NCBI RefSeq assembly: GCF_937616625.2
Contig: NC_065573.1
Location: forward strand, 2,557,001 to 2,621,000
Source: Mercurialis annua
Taxonomy: Eukaryota; Streptophyta; Magnoliopsida; Malpighiales; Euphorbiaceae
Reading direction: 5' to 3'
DNA length: 64,000 bases
Below are positions 1 through 9,030 of this stretch, one piece after another (the stretch's first letter is position 1; each line of letters begins with the position of its first letter). Below the pieces are notes generated by a model, which had not been told where the DNA came from, did no database searches, and saw only the letters and a list, made by a program, of their open reading frames with translations. Both the position numbers and the translations under genes were made by a program.

Positions 1-62
1 TCCGGAGCTACCACTCCCGTTCCCTAGCGCCGGTTGCGGCTCAATAGTTTTGAGTCGTGACA
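1..62 (+). repeat. Element 1 5' LTR, last 62 bp only
   Basis: Matches the end of the 3' LTR at 6811-6872 at 61 of 62 positions and stops at GTCGTGACA, directly before the PBS. The rest lies upstream of the window. One difference suggests a fairly young insertion, but 62 bp is too little for dating. Confidence 0.9.
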
Positions 63-66
63 ATGT

Positions 67-77
67 TGGTATCAGAG
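67..77 (+). other. Primer binding site, initiator Met-tRNA type (element 1)
   Basis: TGGTATCAGAG starts five bases after the LTR end. It is complementary to the 3' end of plant initiator methionine tRNA, the usual minus-strand primer of plant Ty3/gypsy and Copia elements. Confidence 0.9.
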
Positions 78-150
78 AAGTTTGGTCCAGTTACCACTGC
101 AAGTTTATTTCAATGTTTGTTTGAGAGCAGTTTGGTCCAGTAACAACTGC
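75..150 (+). repeat. Two-copy direct repeat, 50-bp period, just after the PBS
   Basis: The block around TTTGGTCCAGTTACCACTGC (81-100) recurs as TTTGGTCCAGTAACAACTGC (131-150), 50 bp later. The same pair is present in element 2 next to its PBS (about 37530-37600, inverted), so it belongs to the family. The rest of the leader, 151-539, holds no ORF or other signal I can support. Confidence 0.75.
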
Positions 151-539
151 TAGAATTGTCTGATTGCTTGTTTGACTGGGAGTATTGTCAGTAAGTATAC
201 CTAGGAACTACTGCAGCAAGAGTCAGACCGTGGTTGTCTGTAATTGTGTTATGTGTGCATTAGTAGTACGTGGCATTACACGCGCGAACCAGGACTATTA
301 AGTTAGTAAGTGAATAGTATCTGTTTATACGGACGACGAAGACAACTAAGTATTTATTGCTTATACTAGGAAATAGAAAGTGGTTATGTGGTCGCAAATT
401 ATGAACGATTGAGATGGTAAAGTGTTTGTTACTTGCGTTGAGATTATTAAATAAATATTTGCTTGCGAATTACGTGCAACTGGATTAAATGCTAAATGGT
501 TACAGCATTTTATAAGCTGATTTTGGAATTGCGTGTAAA

Positions 540-1685
540 ATGGGCTCAGATGGTCGCTTACGTTCGAAATTGTTTCTTTTCAGCATGTCTGGGAAAAACG
601 GAGCTCAGTCGCATGCTGAGGAAGAACGGGAGGAAGCGCCTCCTATATTTCAAAACGGATTTCATAATGAAGTAGGCGAACTATCTGGGGTCCATCAGAA
701 TGGATTCCACGCAAATATTAGAGCATCACCAGAGATATATCAAAATGGCTATATGTCTGTATCAGAGATAGGTAGTTCTTCTGGAAACCGAGTTAGAGTG
801 CATTCACCGGAAATTGAATACAGTGAAGAAGAGGAAGAGGAACCAGAAGAATATCCGGCAGAGGATCCTGAAGAAGATCCTGAGGAAGACCCTGAGGAGG
901 ATCCTGAAGAAGATCCAGAAGAAGAATTAGAAGAAGAAGCAGAAGAGGAAAATCCTCAGGAAGAAGAGTATGAAGAAGAAGAGTTAGATGAGTTAGACGT
1001 TGAGGAATACAGAGGTGACTATTTCTGGTCAAGTGTGCGGAGATACCGCAATTTGAGGGAAGATGCGGACATAGCTAATGGTCAGGCGCAGATAGCCCTA
1101 AATCAGGTTAGGAGGCAAATGCGTTCTTTTTCTAGAGGGATGTTAACTGTAGGAGCGTACTCTACTGATTTTCTGCGGATGGCAGAGGGAGTCCCTAATT
1201 TGAACGAAGACAATAGGACCATTAATCGTAGATATGTCAGGGGTTTAGGACCTCAGTTTGATGAGCTGTATGAGCACGTGGACGAACATTTCAGCATGCT
1301 TACTACAATGGCCCGTAGGATTGAAACAGAGCATGAATGGTCGGGTGATCCGATACGACCTTATTACTTTAGACGTGAGTACCACCCAGATTACGTCAGT
1401 ACGTCCTCCAGAACTACAACCAACCCCTATTTCGTACAAAGAGGTGGACGAAACTCGGGTAGAACAGTTAGGGGCCGACACACTGGCATAGTTATTAGGG
1501 AACCTAACGTTCCGCACCAGGCACCTCCAGGTATTAGCAATTTATATGCTTTAAGTATTGTGTTTATGTGTTTGCATTATTGTGTTTATATAATTGCTGC
1601 ATTACATGATAGAATGTCAGTAATAGGTTATGCCTATAAGATAAAGCCTCGAAAAGCGAGAACCTATAGGAAGCGTTGTAGTTAA
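540..1685 (+). CDS. gag-like protein of the non-autonomous element, 381 aa
   Basis: The first ATG of the only long ORF is preceded by a 460-bp leader. Visible parts: three QNG[F/Y] motifs at residues 38, 53 and 68, spaced exactly 15; an acidic tract at about 95-155, partly built from a 12-nt repeat coding EEDP; a segment at about 165-265 that aligns with the C-terminal half of the Retrotrans_gag domain in element 3's gag (shared pattern N-x-R-[YF]-V-x-GLG-x-x-F, then ARxxE); and a basic, Arg/Gly-rich stretch at about 300-320. It has no zinc knuckle. Residues 335-381 are probably not original: element 2 has a stop at that point, and here TAG has become TTA, so the frame runs on into a hydrophobic then basic tail. 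The likely role is particle formation or RNA packaging in trans. The gag assignment rests on pattern similarity only. Confidence 0.7.
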   Translation: MGSDGRLRSKLFLFSMSGKNGAQSHAEEEREEAPPIFQNGFHNEVGELSGVHQNGFHANIRASPEIYQNGYMSVSEIGSSSGNRVRVHSPEIEYSEEEEEEPEEYPAEDPEEDPEEDPEEDPEEDPEEELEEEAEEENPQEEEYEEEELDELDVEEYRGDYFWSSVRRYRNLREDADIANGQAQIALNQVRRQMRSFSRGMLTVGAYSTDFLRMAEGVPNLNEDNRTINRRYVRGLGPQFDELYEHVDEHFSMLTTMARRIETEHEWSGDPIRPYYFRREYHPDYVSTSSRTTTNPYFVQRGGRNSGRTVRGRHTGIVIREPNVPHQAPPGISNLYALSIVFMCLHYCVYIIAALHDRMSVIGYAYKIKPRKARTYRKRCS

Positions 1686-4352
1686 ACACGCGCCTAATAA
1701 AAGAACATATAAACATAACACACAAAAACAATAATACAATAAACATCACAACACATAATTATCGCAAACGTAATTCCTATATTACGTTTTAGTATTTGAA
1801 GAAAGAAATGGATTGCTTACAAGAAGTCGATGTGGAACATCGGCACTTGCGTCTGTATATGACGTAGAATAGAATGTTGCAGAAGTGGATATGATGATTA
1901 CAGCAATAGAAAATTTTGAATTTAATTGAGTTATCAGAGATATGGAGAAAGAAGTGATGTGACAGACGAACAGTCTGTAAATGACAAAAATTTGACAGCA
2001 GTACAAAAATCTGAAATATACTCAATAAGTATAAAGAAAGCCGTTAATAGTCGCAGAGCGTATAATCTAGAGTAAGACTTACGATTTTATGAAGATTTTG
2101 AAAGTTTTTATGATTTTTCAAGATACAATTGTGCTCCGGCATCGCATGTGACATTGCATAACCACGATAGAAATGCATAAAAGAATGATTTTCAAAATTT
2201 TAGATCATGCATCATAACTTTGTAATGGAAAAAGAAACTGCGATTTTGAGCAACTCCTTGGTGATGAGAGATATCATCACTCTGAGCAACAATTGTACTA
2301 ACGATTTTAAATGATTTATGAAAAGTGATTTAGAAAGAGCTGCGCAGCCAAAAGAAGTTTTAAAGTCGTGTTATTCAGTAAGTAAACTCGGATGTAAAGC
2401 CCTGCGACAATTAATAAAAGATTCTTATCAAATAAGAATAAAAATTGTGAAAGAAACTCCAATAGAAGAACAAAGCCATGTTAATAATTATTGCCACAAG
2501 GCTAATGAAGCCAAGGAAGAATATGAACAAGGAATTATCGTCGGGAAGCATACGCAGCTGAGTTGCGATACACTGGCAATACTTAAGGGTACGATATTTA
2601 TCCTTATGATAAAACGAAGGATGAAATGATAGAGAGTTATGTTAGAGGAAAGAAACGTAATGATTATGCAAGGACGAAGAATATAACGATTATTCTTATG
2701 GTGAAATAAGTAGCATAGTAAACGAGGAACACAATAGAGAAAAGAAATTAAAAGTATGAAGGACGAAAAGATGATAATATAAATGATGAACATTAATCGA
2801 TATTCAAAGAAGATATAGCGTTGTCAATATCAGTGTTTGTAAATACAGAAGTAAAAAGAAAAAGGGATACAAGTGACAAAGAAGATGATTTTGTGAGACA
2901 TGAAAGTCTAAGTTGGATAGATCAAAAGAGATAATAATGCTATGTGACTGATATTAAGTAAAGTTACTAATATCAGCATTAAGAATTATAAGTCGCGTTA
3001 ATAATAAGGACAAAGGTACACGTATAGACATACGTGTCAGTAAATGTAAGAATGGGGGATGATATGAAGAAAAGTGTAGGGTAAAATTCAAATACCCTCG
3101 AAAATTAGTAAGGTGATTAAAGAAGTGAAAGTTCTAGATATACGCCATAAGGATTGTCAGAATAGAACAGCAGCAATAGAACTGCTATAAACGAAGGAAA
3201 AACGTAACGAATATAACAAGTAAAAGACAAGATAAGAGTCGATACTAGTACAAAGAGATCAAGATATTTAAAGACAATTAGAATCAAGATATAAGAGCTA
3301 AGGAAGCATAAAGTGTATAGGATGACAGTAAATTGAAATTATTCCCTGACTTTGGGAATTGTAAAGTAAATAAAATATAAAAATTAAAAACAATCGGAAA
3401 ACCCTTCAAAAGAAGACGAGAGATAGTATAAGAAAGAAGTTAAATGAAGGTTAGCTAACGAGAAGGATTCTCGAAACAGTTAGACTTAAAAGAAACATGC
3501 GAGATTCTTATGAAGTTATTATAAACAAGGAATTATGACATAAAGGAGAGACATTTTTACTGACAAGTCAATTAATGACTCGAGGGGATCTTTAAGGACT
3601 AATCAGAGAAAGTCAAGAAGATAAAAATATGGATAGTATCGGTCAACGAAGACGATCGTATAAGCTATACGGTTAAAGTCAACACAAAGAAAAGTACATA
3701 TAGCAATGGGGAATGTACGAAGGATCACGACCAATAGAATAACATAAAGTTCACAATAGCTTAAACAAAGCAAGGAAAAGTTGAAAGAAGCAAAGGAAGT
3801 ATCAATCTCAACTACGTTGAGAAATAGCAAGGATTAAAAGCCATAGATTGTGCTTATAAGAGAAAATACTCATAGAAGTATGAATGAAGTAAGTACGTCA
3901 TTAAAGAGGTAGCCGATACGTCATGATTATTCACGTATAAAAGAGACAAATAGCGACCCGATGATGATTAAGAATGAAACAGTAGACTTGAAGGATACCG
4001 AGCGAGGATTAATCGACGTTAATAAGGACAAAAGAGAGATCGCAACCAGTTGTACAAGACGTCAGGATTACGATATCGGTGATACGCCTTGAGCCACACT
4101 ATTTTAGAAAGATGATGAATAGAACAATGGTAACAGTAAGAAGATTCTCAGCTATGCTACGACAAGGGACTACTATAAGCAAGATAGATAATCGATTAAT
4201 GATAAGTACGAAATCACAGCTATACGTAAAGAGCTAAGAGCTAAGTAAAAGAAAAAGACATGACTGACGCGTAGTAATGAATGTCAAGAAAGGTATAAGA
4301 ATAATTGTAACGTCCCAACAAGTTTTATGAAAATTCGAGGACGAATTTTTAT
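1686..4352 (+). other. Element 1 non-coding interior
   Basis: A/G-rich sequence dense in stop codons. The longest frame, 2318-2629 (103 aa), is interrupted at the equivalent place in element 2 and resembles no pol domain. Homology with element 2 is visible through the region, for example the segment ending CACTCTGAGC near 2280 against its inverse near 35500, so the sequence is a family trait. It may carry packaging signals or be decayed former coding sequence. The last 40 bp, with the AAATTCGAGGACGAATTT block at 4331-4348, closely match the sequence before element 3's PPT. Confidence 0.7.
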
Positions 4353-4365
4353 AAGGGGGAAAGAA
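4353..4365 (+). other. Polypurine tract (element 1)
   Basis: AAGGGGGAAAGAA lies directly before the LTR start TGTAATACCCC. It is the expected plus-strand primer position. Confidence 0.85.
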
Positions 4366-4812
4366 TGTAATACCCCAAAATAATTAATTAGCTAATTGGA
4401 CCACGTGTCCAGTTTTGAGTCGCAGAAGTGGCAATATTGGAAAGTTTTCCGATAAATAAGTTTTAGTAGGTCGTTTTAGAAAAGGTCATTACGGAGAAAA
4501 CTTATATTATATTTTAATTCTAAAGTTAGAATTGGAATTAAATGGGAGAATGGCGAGAAAAGCCTAAAATAAGGTATAGGGACCAAAGTGGTAATTTAGC
4601 CACTTTATGTCGAAAATAGAAATATTGGATTTTGACGGGAAAGTGTTATTATCGGGCTTTGTATTATTTATAGGATATAAATAATACGTATAAGTCGTAA
4701 TAAAAGAGATTAACGATTTAGCTATGGACTAAATCGTATGATTGAAAAGTTTAAAGGATAAATGATAAGAAACAAAAAGAACAAGGGCCCAAATGAGCTT
4801 TTAGCCAAATCA

Positions 4813-4820
4813 TATATAAT
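4813..4820 (+). promoter_or_regulatory. Probable LTR TATA box (element 1 family)
   Basis: TATATAAT lies 447 bp into the LTR, followed by a purine-rich stretch where transcription could start. The first solo LTR keeps the box at 48470-48478 on the - strand, but the second solo LTR has lost it. The start site is inferred, not seen. Confidence 0.5.
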
Positions 4821-5177
4821 TATGGAAATATGAAATGAAGATCAGAGAAGGATCGAGAGGAAACAGAAGCTATCGCCGATTTCCGTCGTTTCGCCGCCGT
4901 TTCGCCGTTCGACGTCCGATTCAAGCGATTTTCGCGGCCATCTCTCCGGAATTCAATCCTCTACTGATCTTGAGCTTTATTTCAAGGTAAAACTTCGGAT
5001 TTTTGGTACTAAAAGCAAGTTTATAGGCTGTTTTAATGAGATTGTGATTTTGGGTTGAATTTGACGTTTGTGAGATTTGTATAGCGTTTTTGAAGAAACC
5101 GTGATATGGGTATTGAGCGTGGGTATGCTTAGCACGTCGGGGTTGTGGCGAAACCCCGGGAAATCTGATTTCCGGGG

Positions 5178-5390
5178 CTGTGCACGTAGTGCACGACCGT
5201 GCACCACGGGTGCACGAACGTGTACTGGAAGTACACGAACGTGCACCTAGCAAGGTAGACGATCGTGTACTGAAGTACACGAACGTGCACCTTTCATGGT
5301 GCACGAACGTGTACAATAAGTACACGAACGTGTACCCCTGAGGTGCACGAACGTGTACTCAGTTGCACGATCGTGCACCCACCAAAACGC
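5178..5390 (+). repeat. Hairpin-forming minisatellite in element 1's LTR
   Basis: Alternating arms of the type GTGCACGAACGTGTACT and AGTACACGAACGTGCAC, for example 5210-5246, make many near-perfect inverted repeats. The position, about 0.8-1.0 kb into the LTR, matches that of differently sequenced hairpin arrays in the solo LTRs and in element 3. Confidence 0.8.
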
Positions 5391-6333
5391 ACACCCGTGC
5401 ACCCCAACTCGCTTCCACACGTATGCAAACCGAAATTGACCTAGGCATTCGACGTTTAGAGTAATTGGACGCTAAAGGACAGATTTCGGACTTGGAAAGT
5501 TATTAATCTCGAGATTATCTCGACATTTTAAATGAATAATAATAATGGGAAACGTCAAGGACGTTAAGCGATTCTCAATTATGAGAAATAGTATTCACTA
5601 AGTCGTCTATACGACTAGAGATATCGAATACGTAAATAAGTGTAAAACGAAACTAAATCCTAAAACTTAAAAGTATTACACGTATAAGACTACGAGAATC
5701 ACGTCTAATTATTAACGATTTATCAGACGTGTCAGCGAGTAGTGGAGTCAGTAGAGGCGGACTAGCGAGAGAGTACTATCAAATTGATCATATCATTTCT
5801 TGGATTGCGGTCACTGTGAGTTGCACTTTACTTTCGTGTATTATATATATAAAGTCATTTCATATTGATATGTATACTGTTTTTACGCATCGCATGTTAG
5901 ATGATTTGATTAAATATTATATGTTTCTATCAAATGTATATACGAGAACTAGTATGCGATCCGAAGAAACTAGCTACCTATTGGGTGTCAATAGGCTGTG
6001 TGATCACCAGTATTGAGTCAGTCTAGTGTGTTTGCACTTGAGAAATGATTGGATATGTATGATATGATATGAATTCGATACGAGAGTGAACTCGGCTACG
6101 GTGTAGCCTGGAAGTCCCCGTATCTAGTGGGCTGGGCCCACCAGTGAGTTGGACTCACAACTTGAGATTTATGATTGGGTTGAACAATATATGATTATTC
6201 GAGAGATTTGTCGCATGCTAGGATATTAGTTTCGTACGGATCAAATACATGTTTATATGTTTTATATTAATATTTTTCTTGAGATGCGATGCTATGTTTC
6301 TATATTAATACTGTTAGTAAATGTCAACTCACT

Positions 6334-6353
6334 CAGTATTTCCCCAAATACTG
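6334..6353 (+). promoter_or_regulatory. Conserved short hairpin at the putative branch point
   Basis: CAGTATTT-CCCC-AAATACTG forms an 8-bp perfect stem whose 3' arm runs into CTGAC. The same hairpin occurs at 38124-38143, 46880-46899 and 57057-57076 (inverted copies of this LTR). Element 3's LTRs have the version with one swapped base pair. Confidence 0.6.
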
Positions 6354-7125
6354 ACCCCTCACCTTTGATGTCTTTCAGGTGCTTAGCTTGTGGACCTAGC
6401 TAGAAGCTAATTTTGGAGTGCAGAAGTCATCTGTATATGATAGTTTATGACTTCTGTGAATGCTGCAGTAGTGGTCCTGTGTCGATAGTATAGTAGCCTA
6501 GTCAGCAGTTCATTTTGATTGTATATATTAACTGCTGTTATTGTTTTATATGCATTTTGATAGGCTACATGTTTAGTATTTGATCCACGGCCCCAGATGC
6601 CGGTGAGATGTTTGAAACACTAACTGATTTATATAGTACCGCGAGGCCAGTTCGTACAGAGTACGGTAACTAGAGCCCCCGAGGTTTTGAAACAGTTAGT
6701 GCAAATATATGATTATATGTTATATTTGTATATTTGCTTCCGTTGCTTGATATTATTTGTTTACATTATATTTGCGAAAAATTAATAGTGGTTTTAGGCT
6801 TGCTACGGGTTCCGGAGCTACCACTCCCGTTCCCTAGCGCCGGTTGCGGCTCAATAGTTTTGGGTCGTGACAAGCACACATGCCGGGCATACATATCCTC
6901 TGGCAGTCACAATATAAATAACGCAGCAAGCGTAAAACGTTTAAAACTTTAAAACGTTAAAGTTATATTTACAGAAAACTATATATTACAAGCATTTATC
7001 TACTGCAGCTCTAAGAGTAAAGTATTATTTCTTTACATACTTTCAAAAATACAGACTTCTGGAAGTAGGATAGAAGTCCGTTGCTTCAAAGCGTCTTTAT
7101 CCTGAAAGGAAATCTGTGAGGGGGT

Positions 7126-7145
7126 CAGTATATTGGGATATACTG
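7126..7145 (-). promoter_or_regulatory. Hairpin with compensatory pair change (element 3 LTR)
   Basis: CAGTATAT-TGGG-ATATACTG forms an 8-bp stem. Against element 1's CAGTATTT/AAATACTG stem, one base pair is exchanged on both arms, keeping the pairing. The second LTR has it at 14552-14571. It lies about 22 bp before the putative acceptor TTTCAG|G. Confidence 0.55.
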
Positions 7146-8015
7146 AGTGAGTATATACATTTACTAATAAGTATTCAAATTAAATCATAAAACGATACTC
7201 AATCGTATGCAGCCAAGTACAGGATCCGATTGAAACCTTAATCCTCAAACATACTAATCATCAATCAAGCAACCCAATCATTAATATCAAATTGCGAGTC
7301 CAACTCGCTGGTGGCCCAGCCACTAGATACGGGGACTCCAGACTACACCGTAGCCGAGTGCTCACTCGTATCAAAATCATATACCCAATCGTAAATTTCA
7401 TAATCATCATCAGCTCCCACCTGAGTCACATCAAAACTTGTGATCACACAGTCCTATTGTCGCCCAATAGGTAGCACGTTCCATCGGATCAATACTGGTT
7501 TCAAATCAAGCATATGCAATTCATAAAAAGAATTCGCATCGTAGTCATGCAAAACAAACATAAAGCAATATAAAATATTTGCTTAAATAAATACTTTAAA
7601 AGCAAATCGTATAAACTCACAGAAAACGCTTATCCAAAAATACGCGGGGCTTTAGAACGTCAAGCTTCCCGAACTACTGGTCCAGCTGCTTCTTGCCTCG
7701 CCGGATCTAAAACAATTTTTAAAACATTTGACTTGTATTAGAATCCTATTCTAAGATTGACACTAGACTCGAGACTCGACACACTGAACTATCATTAACC
7801 GTCGTGCTTCTCACGTGATTATCCCGATAAACGGTATCAAACTCGTTTATGGATAAAATATCACTTTTAGTTCAATTCTCGTTTAACCTCGTTAGGTTAA
7901 CGTCTCAAATTAATCGATAATTAATCAAGTATTAATTAATCTCAAGTCTCGATATGCGCGTATAACAAATTTTTCTCAAAACTAGGTCAATCGGCGAGTT
8001 TACGGTGCGGGCGAG

Positions 8016-8345
8016 TCGCCGATTCACGCGGGCTGCGGGCGCGTTGCCCGCCTATGCGGGCGCGGGTAGTGTGCGGGCGCATCGCCCGCCTATGCGGGCG
8101 CATAGCCCGCATAGTGTGCGGGCGCATCGCCCGCCTATGCGGGCGCATAGCCCGCATAGTGTGCGGGCGCATAGCCCGCATAGTGTGCGGGCGCATCGCC
8201 CGCCTATGCGGGCGCATAGCCCGCATAGTGTGCGGGCGCATCGCCCGCCTATGCGGGCGCATAGCCCGCATAGTGTGCGGGCGCATCGCCCGCCTATGCG
8301 GGCGCGTCGCCCGCATATGCGGGCGCGTAGCCCCGCTACGCGGGC
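8016..8345 (-). repeat. GC-rich hairpin minisatellite in element 3's left LTR
   Basis: A 45-bp unit with a 24-bp short form is repeated through the segment. Each unit contains GCGGGC/GCCCGC arms around GCATA or GCATC. Long frames are open on both strands here only because the unit length is a multiple of three and GC-rich; they are not genes. Confidence 0.88.
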
Positions 8346-8707
8346 GCACGCCGCACACGTCGTCCCGAAAATCAATTTTCCGACGTGCTTTCGATCCGAA
8401 AACGCCCAAACACATCCTAATCGCATAATCTAACTCCAAAACACAATAATCCAATTTTAATATCGATTAAAACGATATATTCGTTTCGTGGCCTAAAACT
8501 TTGAATCGATATAACTTAAAATATATCCGTCTAAACGATAAAACGCAAGCTTACCGTGATTACCCGTCGAAATACGATCGTTTGGAGTTATAGTACGTCG
8601 GAAACGGACGAGAAACGGAAACCGCGCGATGGATCGTATGAAACGGAGTGAGAGAAATGAAAGAAATGAAAGTGATGGTTTTTGGATGATTCCTTCAGCT
8701 GAAGGAA

Positions 8708-8719
8708 TTATATATATAT
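8708..8719 (-). promoter_or_regulatory. Probable LTR TATA box (element 3, left LTR)
   Basis: An alternating TA run about 340 bp into the LTR, read on the - strand. The equivalent is at 16029-16038 in the right LTR. It precedes a pyrimidine-rich stretch and the possible splice donor at 8553-8554. Confidence 0.5.
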
Positions 8720-9030
8720 CGGCTAATTTGCACTTTGGTTCTTGAAACTTTTCAAAAGTTTCAATTTAGTCCATAACCTATCCGCGTCCAAATTTTAAAC
8801 GATCTCCGATCGACTCGAGACTTTTACCACAATACTATATATTATTTCGCGGACTTTGGCGAAATAAAATCCGTCACGAGATTTATAATTTATTTTATAT
8901 TAATTTTTAAAGTTATATCCTCAAATCCCGCTAATTGACTTATTAAAATTTATTCTAAATTCCCGATATAATTAAATTAAATTCTCCTTAATTTAATTTA
9001 TCGGAAATCACGACACGTGGCACGACTTAA

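Larger units (their letters stand above)
4987..6378 (+). other. Possible leader intron within the LTR (element 1)
   Basis: Donor context is CAAG|GTAAAA at 4986/4987. Acceptor context is TTTCAG|GTGCTTAG at 6378/6379, with a plant-like branch-point match CTGAC at 6351-6355. The solo LTRs keep both ends (46856-48297 and 57033-58386, - strand); element 2 keeps only the acceptor (38100-38101). Element 3 has corresponding sites (7102-8554 and 14528-15875, - strand). Splicing is inferred from site conservation alone. Confidence 0.4.
1..6872 (+). mobile_element. Element 1: non-autonomous Ty3/gypsy-like LTR retrotransposon (gag-only), cut by window start
   Basis: The sequence at 1-62 recurs at 6811-6872 with a single difference (A53 versus G6863), so both are the 3' end of one LTR. 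Between them lie an initiator-Met-tRNA PBS, one gag-like ORF, long non-coding sequence, a purine tract and a full LTR starting TG at 4366 and ending CA at 6872. No protease, RT, RNase H or integrase motif is visible in any frame of the 4.3-kb interior, so the element cannot copy itself. It sits inside the left LTR of element 3, because the base after its end continues element 3's LTR exactly as at 14300. A second copy (33212-39188) and two solo LTRs show this is a multi-copy family. Confidence 0.88.
4366..6872 (+). repeat. Element 1 3' LTR, 2507 bp
   Basis: Starts TGTAATACCCCAAAAT and ends GGGTCGTGACA. Same family as the solo LTRs at 46372-48931 and 56549-58993 and the fragment at 37616-39188 (all inverted). 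Order: TATA box 4813, possible splice donor 4987, hairpin minisatellite about 5178-5390, covarying hairpin 6334-6353, possible acceptor 6378. ORFs inside it, such as the inverse frame over 4921-5325 and the + frame at 5729-6016, are not conserved in the other copies and are not genes. Confidence 0.9.

Noticed and set aside
1245..1517. Overlapping frames inside element 1's gag-like ORF (1245-1517 -, 1258-1491 +, 793-1032 -)
   Set aside because: They are shadows of the 540-1685 reading frame, the last one being the inverse of the acidic-repeat codons.
2318..2629. 103-aa frame in element 1's interior
   Set aside because: The corresponding sequence in element 2 has stops soon after the start, and no known domain is visible.
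7987..8454. Long frames on both strands over 7987-8454
   Set aside because: They lie in the GC-rich LTR minisatellite, whose units are multiples of three bases; they are not kept in the other LTR of the same element.
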